DNA of 64,000 nt from NCBI RefSeq assembly GCF_003122325.1, contig NZ_QFBC01000003.1:1-64000 (forward strand), in the 5' to 3' direction. This DNA comes from Rhizobium album (GTDB lineage: Bacteria > Pseudomonadota > Alphaproteobacteria > Rhizobiales > Rhizobiaceae). Below the pieces are notes generated by a model. It did no database searches, was not told where the DNA came from, and saw only the letters and a program-made list of their open reading frames with translations. Below are positions 16,801 through 24,265 of the stretch, in pieces. The position numbers and the translations under genes were made by a program. Every line of letters starts with the position of its first letter. Position 1 is the stretch's first letter.

Positions 16801-17742
16801 ATGCCCATCACGACCACGTCGAAGCGTGGACGCGCGTTCATTCGCGCCCACGAAGGCAACCCCCTGACCTGCTATCTGGACCCGGTGAAGGTGCCCACAA
16901 TCGGGACCGGATTCACCATGCGCTCGGCGTCCGTCAAGCGCGCGCTGGCGAAGATCGGGATCACAAAGCTGGTGCCGGGAAAGACGAAGATCACGGCCGA
17001 GCAGTCTGATGCGATTTTCGCCGAAGTGCTCGCTGCTGAATTCGAGCCCGCCGTTGTCAAGAAGTCTCCTTCGGAGCGCGCTCAGCACCAGCTGGACGCC
17101 GCGGTGTCGGCCAACTTCAATCTCGGCGTCGGCGCCATGGATTGGGAGTGGGCCAAGCTGTGGCGCGCCGGTAAATTGTCGGAAGCTGCAGCCTATCTTG
17201 GATCCCACTACAACACGGCCGGTGGCAAGAAACTTCCCGGTTTGGTCCGTAGGCGCAAGGAAGAGGCGGCTCTGTTTGCCAAGGGCAGCTATGCGGGCAT
17301 CTCCATGGCCGAGCCTGAGGGCGTCCCGCGGCAGGCAACCGAAAAGAAGCCTGCGTTGCAGGACCCGGTTGTCCGCGAGGCGCAGGAAATCCTGTCGGCG
17401 AAGGGCTTCAATCCCGGCGCGATCGACGGTTGGATGGGCCAGAAGACCAAGGATGCCCTGATCGCCTACCAGAAGGCGCACCCGCATCTCGTCGCCGACG
17501 GCATCCTCGGCCCTGCAACGCTGACGCAGCTGCGCCGTGACGCCGGCACCGCCAAGGAAGTCGTCACCAAGGCTGCATCGAGCGGCGCGGGCACTGCGCT
17601 TGTCGCATGGACTGCCGGCCTGCCATGGGGCTGGATTGCCGCCGGTGCGGTCATTCTGGCTGTCGGATACGTGGCGTACCGCAATCGCGATATCATTGCC
17701 CGCCACATCAACACTTGGCGCGGCATGGAGGCGGCTGTCTGA
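16801..17742 (+). CDS. Endolysin: lysozyme (GH24-type) + peptidoglycan-binding domain + C-terminal membrane helix
   Basis: 313 residues. Residues 8-160 resemble phage lysozymes with catalytic Glu18 (AHEGN) and Asp27 (YLDP), Thr33 following; the usual TIGxGH reads TIGTGF, so the His is Phe here. Residues about 190-250 are a peptidoglycan-binding type 1 module (REAQEILSAKGFNPGAIDGW). Residues about 275-297 form one transmembrane helix. It degrades host peptidoglycan for release. Location right after gene D and before holin-like genes supports a lysis cassette. Confidence 0.88.
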   Translation: MPITTTSKRGRAFIRAHEGNPLTCYLDPVKVPTIGTGFTMRSASVKRALAKIGITKLVPGKTKITAEQSDAIFAEVLAAEFEPAVVKKSPSERAQHQLDAAVSANFNLGVGAMDWEWAKLWRAGKLSEAAAYLGSHYNTAGGKKLPGLVRRRKEEAALFAKGSYAGISMAEPEGVPRQATEKKPALQDPVVREAQEILSAKGFNPGAIDGWMGQKTKDALIAYQKAHPHLVADGILGPATLTQLRRDAGTAKEVVTKAASSGAGTALVAWTAGLPWGWIAAGAVILAVGYVAYRNRDIIARHINTWRGMEAAV

Positions 17743-18128
17743 TGCTCGCGATGCTTCTGAAGTGGGTCGCAAGCGGCCCACTCGATCGCGTGTTGACCTC
17801 GCTCGACAAATCGATCGACAACGAGACGGAGCGCCAGCGCATCGCTGGCGACGTCATCGCGCGGTATGTGACGACGGAGGCGGAAACCCGCGCCGCGGCA
17901 ATGCAGTCCAGAACCTTCTGGATCATCTGGGCGTTGTTCGCGGCACCGGTTGGCATTTGGCTTGGCGCCATCTGCCTCGACAGCGTTTTCCTGTTCTCAG
18001 GCCAGATCGCCGACCTTCCGCCATCCGTAAAACCATATGCTTCCCAGATCATTGCGGCCGTGTTCGGTTCCGGTGGCGGCGTCGCCGGCATCCAGGCCAT
18101 CGCCACAGCGCTGCGAGGTAAGAAATGA
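17742..18128 (+). CDS. Holin-like membrane protein
   Basis: 128 residues from ATG 17742, overlapping the endolysin stop (TGATG). A charged helical N-terminal part (residues 1-55) is followed by two hydrophobic helices, about residues 60-86 (IIWALFAAPVGIWLGAICL) and 103-124, and a short basic end (RGKK). Position and topology fit a holin or holin-associated protein; no family is certain. Confidence 0.65.
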   Translation: MLAMLLKWVASGPLDRVLTSLDKSIDNETERQRIAGDVIARYVTTEAETRAAAMQSRTFWIIWALFAAPVGIWLGAICLDSVFLFSGQIADLPPSVKPYASQIIAAVFGSGGGVAGIQAIATALRGKK

Positions 18129-18412
18129 ACATCACAACTGAGCTCGTCGGGTTCGTCCTCGCCATTATGGGCGCGGTCAGCGGCATCTGGTGGCGCATCG
18201 AAGGCAAGGTCAAAGGCGCCGAGGACAAGGCGGACAAGGCCAGCGCGGACCTGGCCGCCCACAAGCTCCATGTCGCAGAGGCCTACGCCACGAAGGCCGG
18301 CCTGTCGGAGCAGACTTCGCAAATCATGAAGGCAATCGACACGGTCGGCGTCAAGATCGACCGGACGAATGAGCGGCTGGACAATTTGATGTCGGCTAGG
18401 GTGAGGGAATAA
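18125..18412 (+). CDS. Spanin-like single-helix coiled-coil protein
   Basis: 95 residues, ATGA overlap with the holin-like gene. One N-terminal membrane helix (VGFVLAIMGAVSGIWW) is followed by a charged coiled coil (EDKADKASADLAAHKLHVAE; IDRTNERLDNLMS). This is the layout of inner-membrane spanins of the Rz type, though homology cannot be shown from the sequence; other lysis accessory roles are possible. Last gene of the lysis cassette. Confidence 0.55.
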   Translation: MNITTELVGFVLAIMGAVSGIWWRIEGKVKGAEDKADKASADLAAHKLHVAEAYATKAGLSEQTSQIMKAIDTVGVKIDRTNERLDNLMSARVRE

Positions 18413-18440
18413 AAAACCCGCCGAGATCATCGGCGGGTTC
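18410..18440 (-). terminator. Terminator between lysis genes and RTX gene
   Basis: AACCCGCCGA (18415-18424) pairs with TCGGCGGGTT (18430-18439), a perfect 10-bp stem with a five-base loop. The six A on the left become a T run on the reverse strand, making it a strong terminator for the reverse RTX gene; it can also end the lysis transcript. Confidence 0.8.
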
Positions 18441-18463
18441 AAGTTTAATCCGGTAAAGCAAAC

Positions 18464-20191
18464 TTAAACGTCGAAAGTCACGCCTACGAAATCGGCAGAT
18501 GTCAGGCCACCTTGGGCAACGCCAGTAACCGTAGCAACAAGCTCAACTTCGCCTGCCGTGATCGTGTCATCAGCAGAGTCGGCATAGTAAACATAGGCAT
18601 TATTGTTCTGATAAGCGACCAGGAAGCCGCTCCAGGCGCCGTTGTCGTCGATATTCAGTTCAATTTTATCGGCCGAAAGGGGGATGATAAGTCCGAAGAG
18701 ATTGCCATCCGTGCGAAGGCCATTAAACAGATCGTTCGTCGAACCGGTGGAAAGATCTCCACCCGACATGCCAAATTCGAACTCAATCACTCCGAACTGA
18801 GAGCCATTCTGTATGTTGAGAGTACCATCGGTAAAAATACCTACCCTAGATGCGATCTCGCCAAAAGCGTCGGCATCAGAAGTCGTATTGGCGTTGTTGT
18901 ACACGAGTTTATCATCGCCGGACGTGAAGCCGTTGATCGTGTCGCTGGAAGAGCCAACTGTGGCCAACAGAACCTGATCGGAACCAGAACCGGCACCTTC
19001 TAGTTCGATCGTGTCATGACCGGCACCACCATCAAGGAAATCGTCGCCCAAGTTGCCAAAAAGCTGATCATTGCCGTCTTCGCCATAAAGGTAGTCATTA
19101 CCCTGGCCGCCGTGCAACCGGTCTTCGCCAACGCCGCCATAAAGGGTGTCATCGCCTTTATTGCCCTGAAGAACATCGTCGCCGTCGAGGCCATAGATGA
19201 CATCGTCGCCGTCATTGCCATGCAGATAGTCCTTACCGGTACCGCCGTAAATCCAGTCATCGCCGGTGCCGCCAATTAGCCCCTCTCCCGAATCCATGCC
19301 GGTTCCACCGTCGCCGCCCAAAATGGTCAGTCCTCTGGAGAGGTGAGAGAAGTTGGCATTATCGATATCGCCATCACCCTTTGCCGTAATCTCAGAAATT
19401 GCGTTGAGTTGGCCATCGGTGACGGTTTCAATGTTCGCAAGAGTATCGTCGAGCTTCGCGGTGTATCCCTGGTAAAGCGCGTCATTTCTAGCGCCTTCGA
19501 TAATTCCAGGGATTCTAACCAGATCCTTGACTTCGATTGAGCCGAGGTCATCGGGTCCATATGCAAGATTATATGCTGCAGGCTCTGTGCCTGGTGCGTA
19601 GTCGTAAAGCAACTGTTCAAGAGTAAAGGTGGAGACGCCGCCACCGCCACCACCACCGCCAGTGCCGGGTTCGTTACCACCTTGCTCATCCAGCAGCAAC
19701 AGGATCGCCGCATCTGCATTAGCGCCTGTGCCGGGGTTTTGCGTGTCGATGGAAGCGAGATAATCGCGGCCAACTGCCGCCGCGTCAGCGCCTGCGTATG
19801 CCTCAACCTCGTTGGTCTGATCGAGATGGCTGGTGAACAGGTTGGCAGCAGCAATCTTTGCGTTGACCGTGTCGAGATCTTCGTTCTTGGCACCGTCAAG
19901 GATGGCAATCGCGATGTTGTTGATGTTCAGACGGCCGGCTTCAAGTTCGCCGACATAGAAGTCAACGCCTTCAGCTTCGCCGTCGCGCTCGAACAGAGAC
20001 TGATAGATTGAGTTGATGATCTGCTCATTGGTCATGCCGGTAAAACGGCTCTGGTATTCTGTGGTAGAAGCCAGATCGCCGATTGCCGTCAGGTCGGCGC
20101 CATTGTTCGTGGCTTCATTGAAGAATGCAAGGCCGGCCGGGTCGGCCGGACGACCGAAGAGCGCGACATAAATGCCTTGGATGGTAGCCAT
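18464..20191 (-). CDS. DUF4214 - RTX calcium-binding repeat protein
   Basis: 575 residues from ATG 20191 (GAGGGAG 11 bases ahead; a GTG at 20203 is less likely). N-terminal residues 1-110 hold two DUF4214 units (IQGIYVALFGRPADPAGLAF; SIYQSLFERDGEAEGVDFYV). A run of Gly (about residues 185-192) leads to a central domain, then residues about 285-392 hold about nine nonapeptide RTX repeats (GGxGxDxUx), which fold on binding calcium. No Sec signal peptide is present, so type I secretion is likely. It sits beside the immunity genes on the opposite strand, as a lysogenic conversion gene would. Role unknown. Confidence 0.8.
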   Translation of the reverse strand: MATIQGIYVALFGRPADPAGLAFFNEATNNGADLTAIGDLASTTEYQSRFTGMTNEQIINSIYQSLFERDGEAEGVDFYVGELEAGRLNINNIAIAILDGAKNEDLDTVNAKIAAANLFTSHLDQTNEVEAYAGADAAAVGRDYLASIDTQNPGTGANADAAILLLLDEQGGNEPGTGGGGGGGGVSTFTLEQLLYDYAPGTEPAAYNLAYGPDDLGSIEVKDLVRIPGIIEGARNDALYQGYTAKLDDTLANIETVTDGQLNAISEITAKGDGDIDNANFSHLSRGLTILGGDGGTGMDSGEGLIGGTGDDWIYGGTGKDYLHGNDGDDVIYGLDGDDVLQGNKGDDTLYGGVGEDRLHGGQGNDYLYGEDGNDQLFGNLGDDFLDGGAGHDTIELEGAGSGSDQVLLATVGSSSDTINGFTSGDDKLVYNNANTTSDADAFGEIASRVGIFTDGTLNIQNGSQFGVIEFEFGMSGGDLSTGSTNDLFNGLRTDGNLFGLIIPLSADKIELNIDDNGAWSGFLVAYQNNNAYVYYADSADDTITAGEVELVATVTGVAQGGLTSADFVGVTFDV

Positions 20192-20251
20192 GGTGAGATC
20201 CACTCCCTCTTTTACTCCCCCGCCGTCATGCGGGTTGACTTTAATTAAACG

Positions 20252-20261
20252 TAGTCGCGAT
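20252..20261. promoter_or_regulatory. Candidate repressor operator, copy 1
   Basis: TAGTCGCGAT, containing the palindrome TCGCGA, lies in the divergent region between the RTX gene and the repressor-like gene. The same ten bases recur at 20406-20415. Confidence 0.4.
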
Positions 20262-20263
20262 CG

Positions 20264-20278
20264 TTAATCAATCATTAA
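20264..20278. promoter_or_regulatory. CtrA-type box (TTAA-N7-TTAA)
   Basis: TTAA TCAATCA TTAA fits the full CtrA recognition pattern of alphaproteobacteria. The left half is also part of a near-perfect inverted repeat TTAATCAATC ... GATTGGTTAA (20264-20273 and 20285-20294). It is 73 bp from the start of the RTX gene. Confidence 0.55.
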
Positions 20279-20405
20279 GTTTACGATTGGTTAATATGCT
20301 TGGAGTCGAACTCGCCGGTTTGCCCCTTCGCCTTGTGTAACGACTATTTTTGGTTAGGAATTTAAAACTTTGTCTGTAGTATCGATTTCGCGTATCTCGA
20401 TGGTA

Positions 20406-20415
20406 TAGTCGCGAT
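20406..20415. promoter_or_regulatory. Candidate repressor operator, copy 2
   Basis: Second exact copy of TAGTCGCGAT, followed by an AT-rich stretch (ATATATTATG) that could hold a -10 box for the regulator gene at 20473. A 7-bp inverted repeat links CGACTAT (20341-20347) to ATAGTCG (20405-20411). Confidence 0.4.
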
Positions 20416-20472
20416 ATATATTATGTAACCCACACGCGGAATCTAAAATGTTCTGGTATTGAGGAGGGATAA

Positions 20473-21186
20473 TTGAACGAAGGAATCCTCAGGCGCATCG
20501 AGAAACGGATGAGTGAACTAGATCTTACTCAGTCTGAAGTGTCTAGAATTGCCGCAATCGATAGAAGTTTTCTTAAAAATTTGCGTTCATCTATAAAATC
20601 TGGCTCTCCTTATGGTATATCAGTTCTTACACTTCAGAAGCTCGCCCCGGCGCTAAAGACGACGGCGTCATGGCTTGCTGAGGGTGCCCCACATCACACT
20701 GTCAATTTAACTGCGCCAGCAATGCCCCAAAATATAACGGTGAACAAGGTGCCTGGAGCAGTCATCATAGCGGCCGGATGGACGCCCGTCTCATCTTGGG
20801 CCGCCGTTAAAGAAGGCGCAGAAATCTTTCCCATAATGTGTCAAGTGGCGCATGAAAACCAAATTCTTTTTGAAGTGCAATGCGATGATATTCGACGAGT
20901 TGCAAGTAGAGGTGACTTCTTGGTGGGAGACATCAGCGAAACAGCCAAAACCAGTCTTTCGAATGGTTCGATCGCGGTTATCGACCGCACGTCAACTGCT
21001 GGCGAAAAGGTAGCGCGGGTCGTCTGTCAGGTGAGGCGAAGACGGGACAATTTTGAACTTTGGTCACTATCGGATAAGCAGTTGCCGCTCGGGGGCTTTG
21101 CGGCTGAAGCTCTTCACAAAGGCCTTGATCAATATTCAATCTACGCCAAAGTGATTGGTGTTGTTTCAAGGCTGGGCGACCTGTGA
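20473..21186 (+). CDS. Prophage repressor-like regulator 1 (HTH, TTG start)
   Basis: 237 residues read from TTG 20473 behind a strong GAGGAGGG site. Residues 1-70 are an HTH domain (LTQSEVSRIAAIDRSFLKNL; LAPALKTTASWLAEG). The C-terminal half (GDFLVGDISETAKTSLSNGS; KVARVVCQVRRR) recalls the S24/LexA-like repressor fold but lacks a plain Ser-Lys autoprotease pair. AT-richer than the tail genes. The next gene begins one base after its stop and is a diverged paralogue. Probably the lysogeny repressor or its partner. Confidence 0.7.
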   Translation: MNEGILRRIEKRMSELDLTQSEVSRIAAIDRSFLKNLRSSIKSGSPYGISVLTLQKLAPALKTTASWLAEGAPHHTVNLTAPAMPQNITVNKVPGAVIIAAGWTPVSSWAAVKEGAEIFPIMCQVAHENQILFEVQCDDIRRVASRGDFLVGDISETAKTSLSNGSIAVIDRTSTAGEKVARVVCQVRRRRDNFELWSLSDKQLPLGGFAAEALHKGLDQYSIYAKVIGVVSRLGDL

Positions 21187-21858
21187 ATGTTAGACGAAAT
21201 TCTGGATCGGGTAGATCGTCGATTGGATGCGGTGGGAATGACGGCCGCCGAAGCTTGCTTAAAGGCCGGTCTAAGTAGAACATTCCTAAGTCTGACACGC
21301 CGCGCCGTTAGCAAGGGTAAGGCGCATGGAGGATCTGTGACGCTTTTCCATCGATTGGCCAGTGTTTTGGATACATCTGTTGGCTGGCTAATTGATGGCT
21401 CTGGAGCAGAACAGATCACCGACAGGGCTCCTAAAATTGGAGAGCATTGCCGATCAGGGACATTGAAGTCTGCATCATGGGATGATGTCTTTGGAACGCG
21501 CGGGACCCCTTTATTGGGTTATATCCACGGCCTTCCGTTGGGGACTCAGATTTCTCTGCGTCTGGAATCGTCGCAGCTTCTAGATCTAGGCGGCGAAGGT
21601 GATATCCTACTGTGCGTTGTTTGGCGCCCCGGAGATCCGATTAGGGACCAGGAATTGTTCCTTGTCGAGAAATCTACGGTATGGGGAAAATGGAGGCGCC
21701 AATCGGTATGCAGAGCCGTAAAAACAGAAAAAGGCTTCGATGCATACTCGTTAGGCAAGAGAAGCGTAAATCGCGGTTCGCTTCATTTGTCGCAACAAAA
21801 ACTGCGGGACTGTATTTTTCCTTTGGCGCGAATATCCCATACCATTAGGATTCTGTGA
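21187..21858 (+). CDS. Prophage repressor-like regulator 2 (paralogue of the previous gene)
   Basis: 223 residues, ATG 21187 directly after the upstream TGA. Its first 70 residues align with those of regulator 1: ILDRVDRRL vs ILRRIEKRM, SRTFLSLTRR vs DRSFLKNLRS, VTLFHRLASVLDTSVGWLIDG vs LTLQKLAPALKTTASWLAEG. The C-terminal half is more diverged (GDILLCVVWRPGDPIRDQEL). Such a tandem pair could form heteromers or divide repression between two promoters. Codon use is AT-rich compared with the chromosome. Confidence 0.65.
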   Translation: MLDEILDRVDRRLDAVGMTAAEACLKAGLSRTFLSLTRRAVSKGKAHGGSVTLFHRLASVLDTSVGWLIDGSGAEQITDRAPKIGEHCRSGTLKSASWDDVFGTRGTPLLGYIHGLPLGTQISLRLESSQLLDLGGEGDILLCVVWRPGDPIRDQELFLVEKSTVWGKWRRQSVCRAVKTEKGFDAYSLGKRSVNRGSLHLSQQKLRDCIFPLARISHTIRIL

Positions 21859-21918
21859 TCGCATCTCGCTGAAAAGTGAGTTGTATACATTCCCCAACAA
21901 GTAAATCAAACCCACACT

Positions 21919-21953
21919 AGCCCGCCATCCCTAACCGGACGGCGGGCTTTTTT
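21919..21953 (+). terminator. Rho-independent terminator after the regulators
   Basis: AGCCCGCC (21919-21926) pairs with GGCGGGCT (21941-21948), with TCC/GGA pairing inside, followed by TTTTTTGTTTTT. It separates the regulators from the protease-led operon. Confidence 0.85.
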
Positions 21954-22043
21954 GTTTTTCGCGGGCCTGACCTGTTGACGAGCCGGTTTGCGACCGCCAG
22001 CGTCTGACCACCATCACCACACCACCACAAGAGGAGACCCGCC

Positions 22044-22745
22044 ATGTTTAAGATTCGAAATGCGTTACTTGCTTTCGCCGTGCTGGCTGCGGCTTCGGTA
22101 GCCTTCCTCGTGCCGCCCATGATGCAGCCAGCCGTCGCCACTGTAGGCGGCGACACCGGCCTTGTAGCAACTGCCCGAGCGAAAGATACCGAAACCGCCG
22201 TAGTCAAGGTATCGCGAGGCGGCGGCCACGGCTCCGGCGTCCACATCGGGGACGGCTACATTCTCACGGCGCGACACGTCGTCGAAAACGCGAAGATGGT
22301 CAGCGTCAACGCCAAGGACGGCAAGATCAAAGCGGCCGAAGTCCTCTGGGCGAATGCCACATACGACATCGCGCTTCTGAAGGTTAAGGAGCCCGTCGTC
22401 GGATCTGCGCATCTCGACTGCCGCACCGCTGCCGTCGGGACCGAAATCATTGCAATGGGCAGCCCTATGACCATCGACTTCGTGTCTGCTTTCGGCCGCA
22501 TCGCCGGCGAGCCGCGGGAGGTCATGGGGTTGAAGTCAGTGTTTGTGACCGACATCACCACCGTAATGGGACAGAGTGGCGGACCCGTGTTCGATAAGCA
22601 AGACAACCTCATCGGAATCACCGTTGCCGTCATGACCGCACCGCTGCCGTCGGGACCGGACAGATACTCGCCATCGCTCGTTGGGTTCGGCTTTGTCGTT
22701 CCGTCGTCCGCCGTTTGCAATCTGATGGCGCGGGGAGAAGTGTGA
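22044..22745 (+). CDS. Exported trypsin-like serine protease
   Basis: 233 residues with AGAGGAG upstream of ATG 22044. An N-terminal signal/anchor (LLAFAVLAAASVAFLV) is followed by a chymotrypsin-fold protease domain with the triad His78 (ILTARHVV), Asp108 (YDIALLKV) and Ser178 (GQSGGPVF). No PDZ domain follows, unlike DegP, so it is a minimal protease. It should act in the periplasm. It leads a tightly overlapped operon; its stop shares bases with the start of a proton-channel-like gene, implying a common function. Substrate unknown. Confidence 0.8.
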   Translation: MFKIRNALLAFAVLAAASVAFLVPPMMQPAVATVGGDTGLVATARAKDTETAVVKVSRGGGHGSGVHIGDGYILTARHVVENAKMVSVNAKDGKIKAAEVLWANATYDIALLKVKEPVVGSAHLDCRTAAVGTEIIAMGSPMTIDFVSAFGRIAGEPREVMGLKSVFVTDITTVMGQSGGPVFDKQDNLIGITVAVMTAPLPSGPDRYSPSLVGFGFVVPSSAVCNLMARGEV

Positions 22746-23179
22746 TGGACGCGGCAGTTACCAACAGCACCGCCAAACTAATCGTGCTCAACACCTGCTG
22801 GGCCGCGCTTGTAGCATGGGCTTTCGTGCAGGGCTACGTCACCTTCGTCTTCACCCATGACGTCTCGGGCATTTCGTATGTAATCGCCGGCGTGCTGGCC
22901 GCGGTCCTGGCGGCGATGTTTCTGGGGCACACGCGAGTAATGCCGCACGCCAAGGTGTGGTTCGTGATGCTGGGCCTCATCGGGAATCTCATCGGCTTCG
23001 TTCTTGCTTTGCAAGGCATGCAGGCCGGGTCTCTCGGCGATGCGGCAGGCCTGCTCAAGCTGGCGACGAGCCTTATAGATGGCATGAGCGTCGCGTTCTG
23101 CTCCACGCTGGTTGGCGCTGTTGCGGCTTTGTGGATCAGCACCAACAGCTATGTCTTGCAGATGGCTGCCGGCGAATGA
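22745..23179 (+). CDS. MotA/TolQ/ExbB-superfamily membrane protein
   Basis: 144 residues from ATG 22745 (TGATG overlap). Four hydrophobic helices at about residues 12-36, 42-61, 71-91 and 111-132. The last two match the conserved core of ExbB/TolQ/MotA proton-channel subunits: LGLIGNLIGFVLAL (like LGLLGTVxGL) and GMSVAFCSTLVGAVAALWIS (like the ALxTTxxGLxVAIPA pore helix). The long cytoplasmic loops of ExbB are missing, so it is a minimal form. The next gene looks like the ExbD partner. Family placement is from motif reading only. Confidence 0.6.
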   Translation: MDAAVTNSTAKLIVLNTCWAALVAWAFVQGYVTFVFTHDVSGISYVIAGVLAAVLAAMFLGHTRVMPHAKVWFVMLGLIGNLIGFVLALQGMQAGSLGDAAGLLKLATSLIDGMSVAFCSTLVGAVAALWISTNSYVLQMAAGE

Positions 23180-23718
23180 TCCGAACCCTCATCCAAGACA
23201 CGCTGATGGCAATGTTGCTTGGTGTTGTGGCGGTCGCCATTTTCATCTTGCCGTCCATCAACCCGCCCGCCGAGGCAGATCCGATAAGCCAGCCCGGAAA
23301 CCTCATTGCCTCGATCTCGTGGCCGTCAGGGCCGATCGATGTCGATATCTGGGTGTCCCATGCCAATGAAAAGGCCGTTGGCTACAGCAACAAGAGCGGC
23401 AAGGTTTGGAGCCTGCTGCGTGATGACCTGGGCGAGGCGAACGACGCCACGCCGCTAAACTATGAGTCCGCGTTCACTCGCGGTCTCCCCGACGGCGAGT
23501 ATGCCGTCAATGTTCGATGCTTCGGCTGCGCGAAGGTGCCGGTGCCCGTGGCGGTCGAAGTCCGGCTCGCGGAAGGCGGGATGGTCTGGGCCGGCACGGT
23601 ACAGCTTGAACGTGACAAGCAGGAGCGAACCGCAATCCGCTTTCGCGTGCTCGATGGCGCAGTTGTGCAGGGCAGCGAAAGCCAGGTGTTCAAGCAGATG
23701 AAGAGGGGGGATGCGTGA
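23176..23718 (+). CDS. ExbD-like anchored protein with beta-sandwich periplasmic domain
   Basis: 180 residues, ATGA overlap. Topology is a short cytoplasmic end, one helix with Asp just before or in it (residue 8: QDTLMAMLLGVVAVAIFILP), then a periplasmic domain. This matches ExbD/TolR, where that Asp carries protons. The outer domain (DVDIWVSHANEKAVGYSNKS; GLPDGEYAVNVRCFGCAKVP) differs from ExbD and resembles an Ig-like or YfaP-like beta sandwich. Partner of the preceding channel-like protein by overlap. Function inferred. Confidence 0.55.
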   Translation: MIRTLIQDTLMAMLLGVVAVAIFILPSINPPAEADPISQPGNLIASISWPSGPIDVDIWVSHANEKAVGYSNKSGKVWSLLRDDLGEANDATPLNYESAFTRGLPDGEYAVNVRCFGCAKVPVPVAVEVRLAEGGMVWAGTVQLERDKQERTAIRFRVLDGAVVQGSESQVFKQMKRGDA

Positions 23719-23822
23719 TGCGAGAAAAAGCAATCGAAGTTTTGAAGATTCTGGGCACGGCCCTTTTTACCTGTGGCCTCCTGATGGCCGTCTCCGACGT
23801 CATCACAAGGACGCTGTCATGA
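23718..23822 (+). CDS. Small membrane protein, 34 residues
   Basis: A short frame from ATG 23718 (TGATG) to TGA 23820-23822 (ATGA with the next gene). A charged start (MREKAIEVLKI) is followed by one hydrophobic helix (LGTALFTCGLLMAVSDVI). Coupling on both sides supports that it is translated. Probably a small accessory subunit of the surrounding membrane module. Confidence 0.5.
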   Translation: MREKAIEVLKILGTALFTCGLLMAVSDVITRTLS

Positions 23823-24265
23823 CCGCCGCCATCACTCTCTGGGTCGCCCTCGTGTTCGGCATTGGCGTCATCGCTTGGTTTGGCACTCGAAAGCAGGCCA
23901 TCGCCTTCTTGGTGGTTGCCATCCTGACCGCGCCGGCCGTGATTATCCCGCTCGGCCATGCAACGCCGCTTGCGCCGCCGGCCGGGCAGTACAGCGTCCT
24001 TGGCGCCAAGATCGAAATCGACACCGCCATTTACGTCTTGCTCGATGATGGTCAAGGCGAGCCGCGCCTGTATCGACTGCCATATACTTCGGCCGCCGCC
24101 AATCAACTCCAGCAGACGATGGACTCGGTGCAGTTCGGCCAGAATGGCGGCGGCTCGGTAGGCATGTCTATGGGCGAGGACGGCTCGCCCGGCTTTGCAG
24201 AGGAAGGTGTTGCGGGAACAGAGCAGCCGAAGACTGTGGACCAGCCTTTGCTGGTGACACCTTGA
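23819..24265 (+). CDS. Two-helix membrane protein of the module, unknown
   Basis: 148 residues from ATG 23819. Two adjacent hydrophobic helices (residues 5-20 and 27-45) are followed by a segment (YSVLGAKIEIDTAIYVLLDD ... EPRLYRLPYTSAAANQLQQT) and a Gly-rich acidic tail. It continues the overlapped chain after the ExbD-like gene, so it may be part of the same envelope complex. No family recognised. Confidence 0.5.
   Translation: MTAAITLWVALVFGIGVIAWFGTRKQAIAFLVVAILTAPAVIIPLGHATPLAPPAGQYSVLGAKIEIDTAIYVLLDDGQGEPRLYRLPYTSAAANQLQQTMDSVQFGQNGGGSVGMSMGEDGSPGFAEEGVAGTEQPKTVDQPLLVTP

Noticed and set aside
19020-19325. Short-period DNA repeats that could be taken for a CRISPR array
   Set aside because: They are 27-base coding repeats for RTX nonapeptides, in frame and without unique spacers.
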